From: Chloroflexota bacterium
GTDB lineage: Bacteria; Chloroflexota; Anaerolineae; Anaerolineales; Villigracilaceae
NCBI GenBank assembly: GCA_021796155.1
Contig: JAJYOO010000149.1
Coordinates: 1 to 6,343, forward strand
Length of the DNA: 6,343 nt
Direction: 5' to 3'
Below the pieces are notes generated by a model that saw only the letters and a program-made list of their open reading frames with translations, had not been told where the DNA came from and ran no database searches. A program made the position numbers and the translations under genes. How positions within the stretch are numbered: the first letter of the stretch is position 1; each line of letters starts with the position of its first letter. Positions 5,195 to 6,343 of the stretch are shown in pieces.

Positions 5195-6343
5195 TTAGAC
5201 CGGCAGCCAGACCGTAAAGGTCGAGCCAGTTCCTGGCTGACTCTCTACTTCAATTGTACCGCCGTGATCGGTGATAATGCCATACGTCACCGAAAGCCCA
5301 AGCCCTGTTCCGCCGACATTTCCTTTTGTTGTAAAGAACGGTTCGAAGATTCGATCTTTATTCTGTGGTTCGATGCCAACGCCGCTGTCTTTAACGGTGA
5401 CAACCACCCACTTCTGTCCGTTCTTATAACGGGCTTCAGTGAGAAGCTCAAGCTTGCCGCCGTAGGGCATTGCCTGAAGCGCATTATGGATCAGGTTCAA
5501 AAGGACTTGTTTCATTTGATTGCTGTCCACCGAAACCCACGGCAAATCCTTCGCCAGATTGACATCCAATTGGACGCCGCTCGTGTGGATAAGATGCCGC
5601 GTCAACGCCAGCACATCATCGGCGATCTCGTTCATATCGGACCTCGAGCGGGTTCGCTCGCCCTGGCGGGCAAAATCCAACAGCCGTCTGACAACTGCAC
5701 GCGCCCGCAAAGCTTCGCGCAGAATCATCTCCATATCCGCGCGATGCGGCGCGTCGCTTGGCATCTCATCGAGGATCAATTCGCTAAAGCCGGTAACCGT
5801 CGTGAGCGGATTATTCAATTCGTGCGCGATGCCCGCGGCCATTTCACCGACCGCCGCCAGCTTTCCCGCTTGTATGAGTCGACTCTCGGCTTCCTGTTGG
5901 GAGGCCATGCGCGCCCGTAGTTCAATTTGCGTTGAACGCAATTGCTGGACGGTATCCTGCAAGCGTTGATACTGTTCCGAACTTGACACAACGGTGGACA
6001 ACACGCCGGCCAGCGATTCCATCGCCAGCAAATCATTATTGGTGAACGCGTTCTTTTGGCTGCTTTCCACGTCAATGATTCCAAGGACGCGGTCGCCTTC
6101 TTTCAATGCGACGCACATTTCCGAACCCGCGTCCCAGCCGCGCAATGGTTTATAAAGTTTGTCCTGGTTGGTATCGTTGACCAGCACGCTCTCGCCTGTG
6201 AGAAAGACATGTCCCGTGATGCCGTCATTGACGATAAAGTTCTCGTCCGCCAACATTCGCTGGACAAGGTTCGCACGCGATCCGCCGAATCCTAAAACAG
6301 GATTTTGCGGATCATCGCCAAGCAATAAAACACCGGCCATTTC
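5195..6343 (-). CDS. GAF-domain sensor histidine kinase (5' partial, runs off the window)
   Basis: The frame is open to the right edge. A Met codon at 6340-6338 is inside a GAF fold (MAGVLLLGDD, then GITGHVFLTGESVLVND), so the true start lies beyond the window. Counting from that Met, 381 residues are seen: GAF remainder (about 1-118), a probable coiled coil (about 120-160), HisKA with H173 in AAGIAHELNNPL, and HATPase_c (about 270-381) with N-box N282/N286, DSGVGI at 318-323, FEPFFTT at 332-338 and GGTGLGL at 343-349. The protein ends just after the last ATPase strand (FTVWLPV) and has no C-terminal receiver, so it is not a hybrid kinase at this end. The visible GAF retains the pattern of small-molecule or redox-sensing domains, but no ligand can be named. 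Further sensor or membrane domains may lie upstream. It is first of the three signalling genes seen and may phosphorylate the receiver of the next kinase (inference). Confidence 0.92.
   Translation of the reverse strand, partial: EMAGVLLLGDDPQNPVLGFGGSRANLVQRMLADENFIVNDGITGHVFLTGESVLVNDTNQDKLYKPLRGWDAGSEMCVALKEGDRVLGIIDVESSQKNAFTNNDLLAMESLAGVLSTVVSSSEQYQRLQDTVQQLRSTQIELRARMASQQEAESRLIQAGKLAAVGEMAAGIAHELNNPLTTVTGFSELILDEMPSDAPHRADMEMILREALRARAVVRRLLDFARQGERTRSRSDMNEIADDVLALTRHLIHTSGVQLDVNLAKDLPWVSVDSNQMKQVLLNLIHNALQAMPYGGKLELLTEARYKNGQKWVVVTVKDSGVGIEPQNKDRIFEPFFTTKGNVGGTGLGLSVTYGIITDHGGTIEVESQPGTGSTFTVWLPV

Noticed and set aside
5264..5920. 218-codon plus-strand open frame antisense to the GAF kinase
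   Set aside because: Antisense shadow of conserved HisKA/HATPase codons; no domain, no convincing ribosome site.
1..6343. CRISPR arrays, tRNA or rRNA genes, insertion sequences, attachment sites
   Set aside because: No regularly spaced repeats, terminal inverted repeats, transposase-like proteins or RNA-gene motifs were seen on either strand.

Overview
The window looks like a bacterial chromosome segment of moderate GC, densely coded with two converging gene blocks. My best guess is Chloroflexota, probably Anaerolineae. This rests on the soluble GAF/receiver histidine kinases, the receiver-OmpR regulator with an NtrC-like receiver, and the style of the threonine-synthase-like protein. It is an inference from protein style only; no marker gene or rRNA is present.

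Plus-strand block (1-2820). The window opens in the last ~54 codons of a protein ending in a response-regulator receiver domain. Eight bases later comes a 556-residue protein that fuses a complete zinc-ribbon threonine-synthase-like PLP enzyme to a complete receiver domain carrying all expected phosphorylation residues. Thirty-two bases further on is a ten-helix EamA/DMT-type transporter, a superfamily that includes amino-acid exporters. The three genes are probably co-transcribed from a promoter left of the window.

Minus-strand block (6343-2890). Read in transcription order, it holds a GAF histidine kinase cut by the window edge, a soluble REC-GAF-histidine kinase, and a response regulator with a NtrC-like receiver and an OmpR-type winged helix. 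Junctions are a 2-base gap and a 4-base ATGA overlap, so this is a tightly coupled signalling operon. Its promoter lies right of the window.

The blocks meet tail to tail at 2821-2889. That gap holds a 13-bp-stem hairpin that works best as a terminator for the minus-strand operon and may also serve the plus strand.

The most unusual element is the threonine-synthase-like/receiver fusion. It suggests that a PLP enzyme of amino-acid metabolism is under phosphorelay control, or that it serves as the output module of one. It sits beside a second receiver, a possible amino-acid exporter and a three-gene phosphorelay. No stretch over 300 bases lacks a gene.
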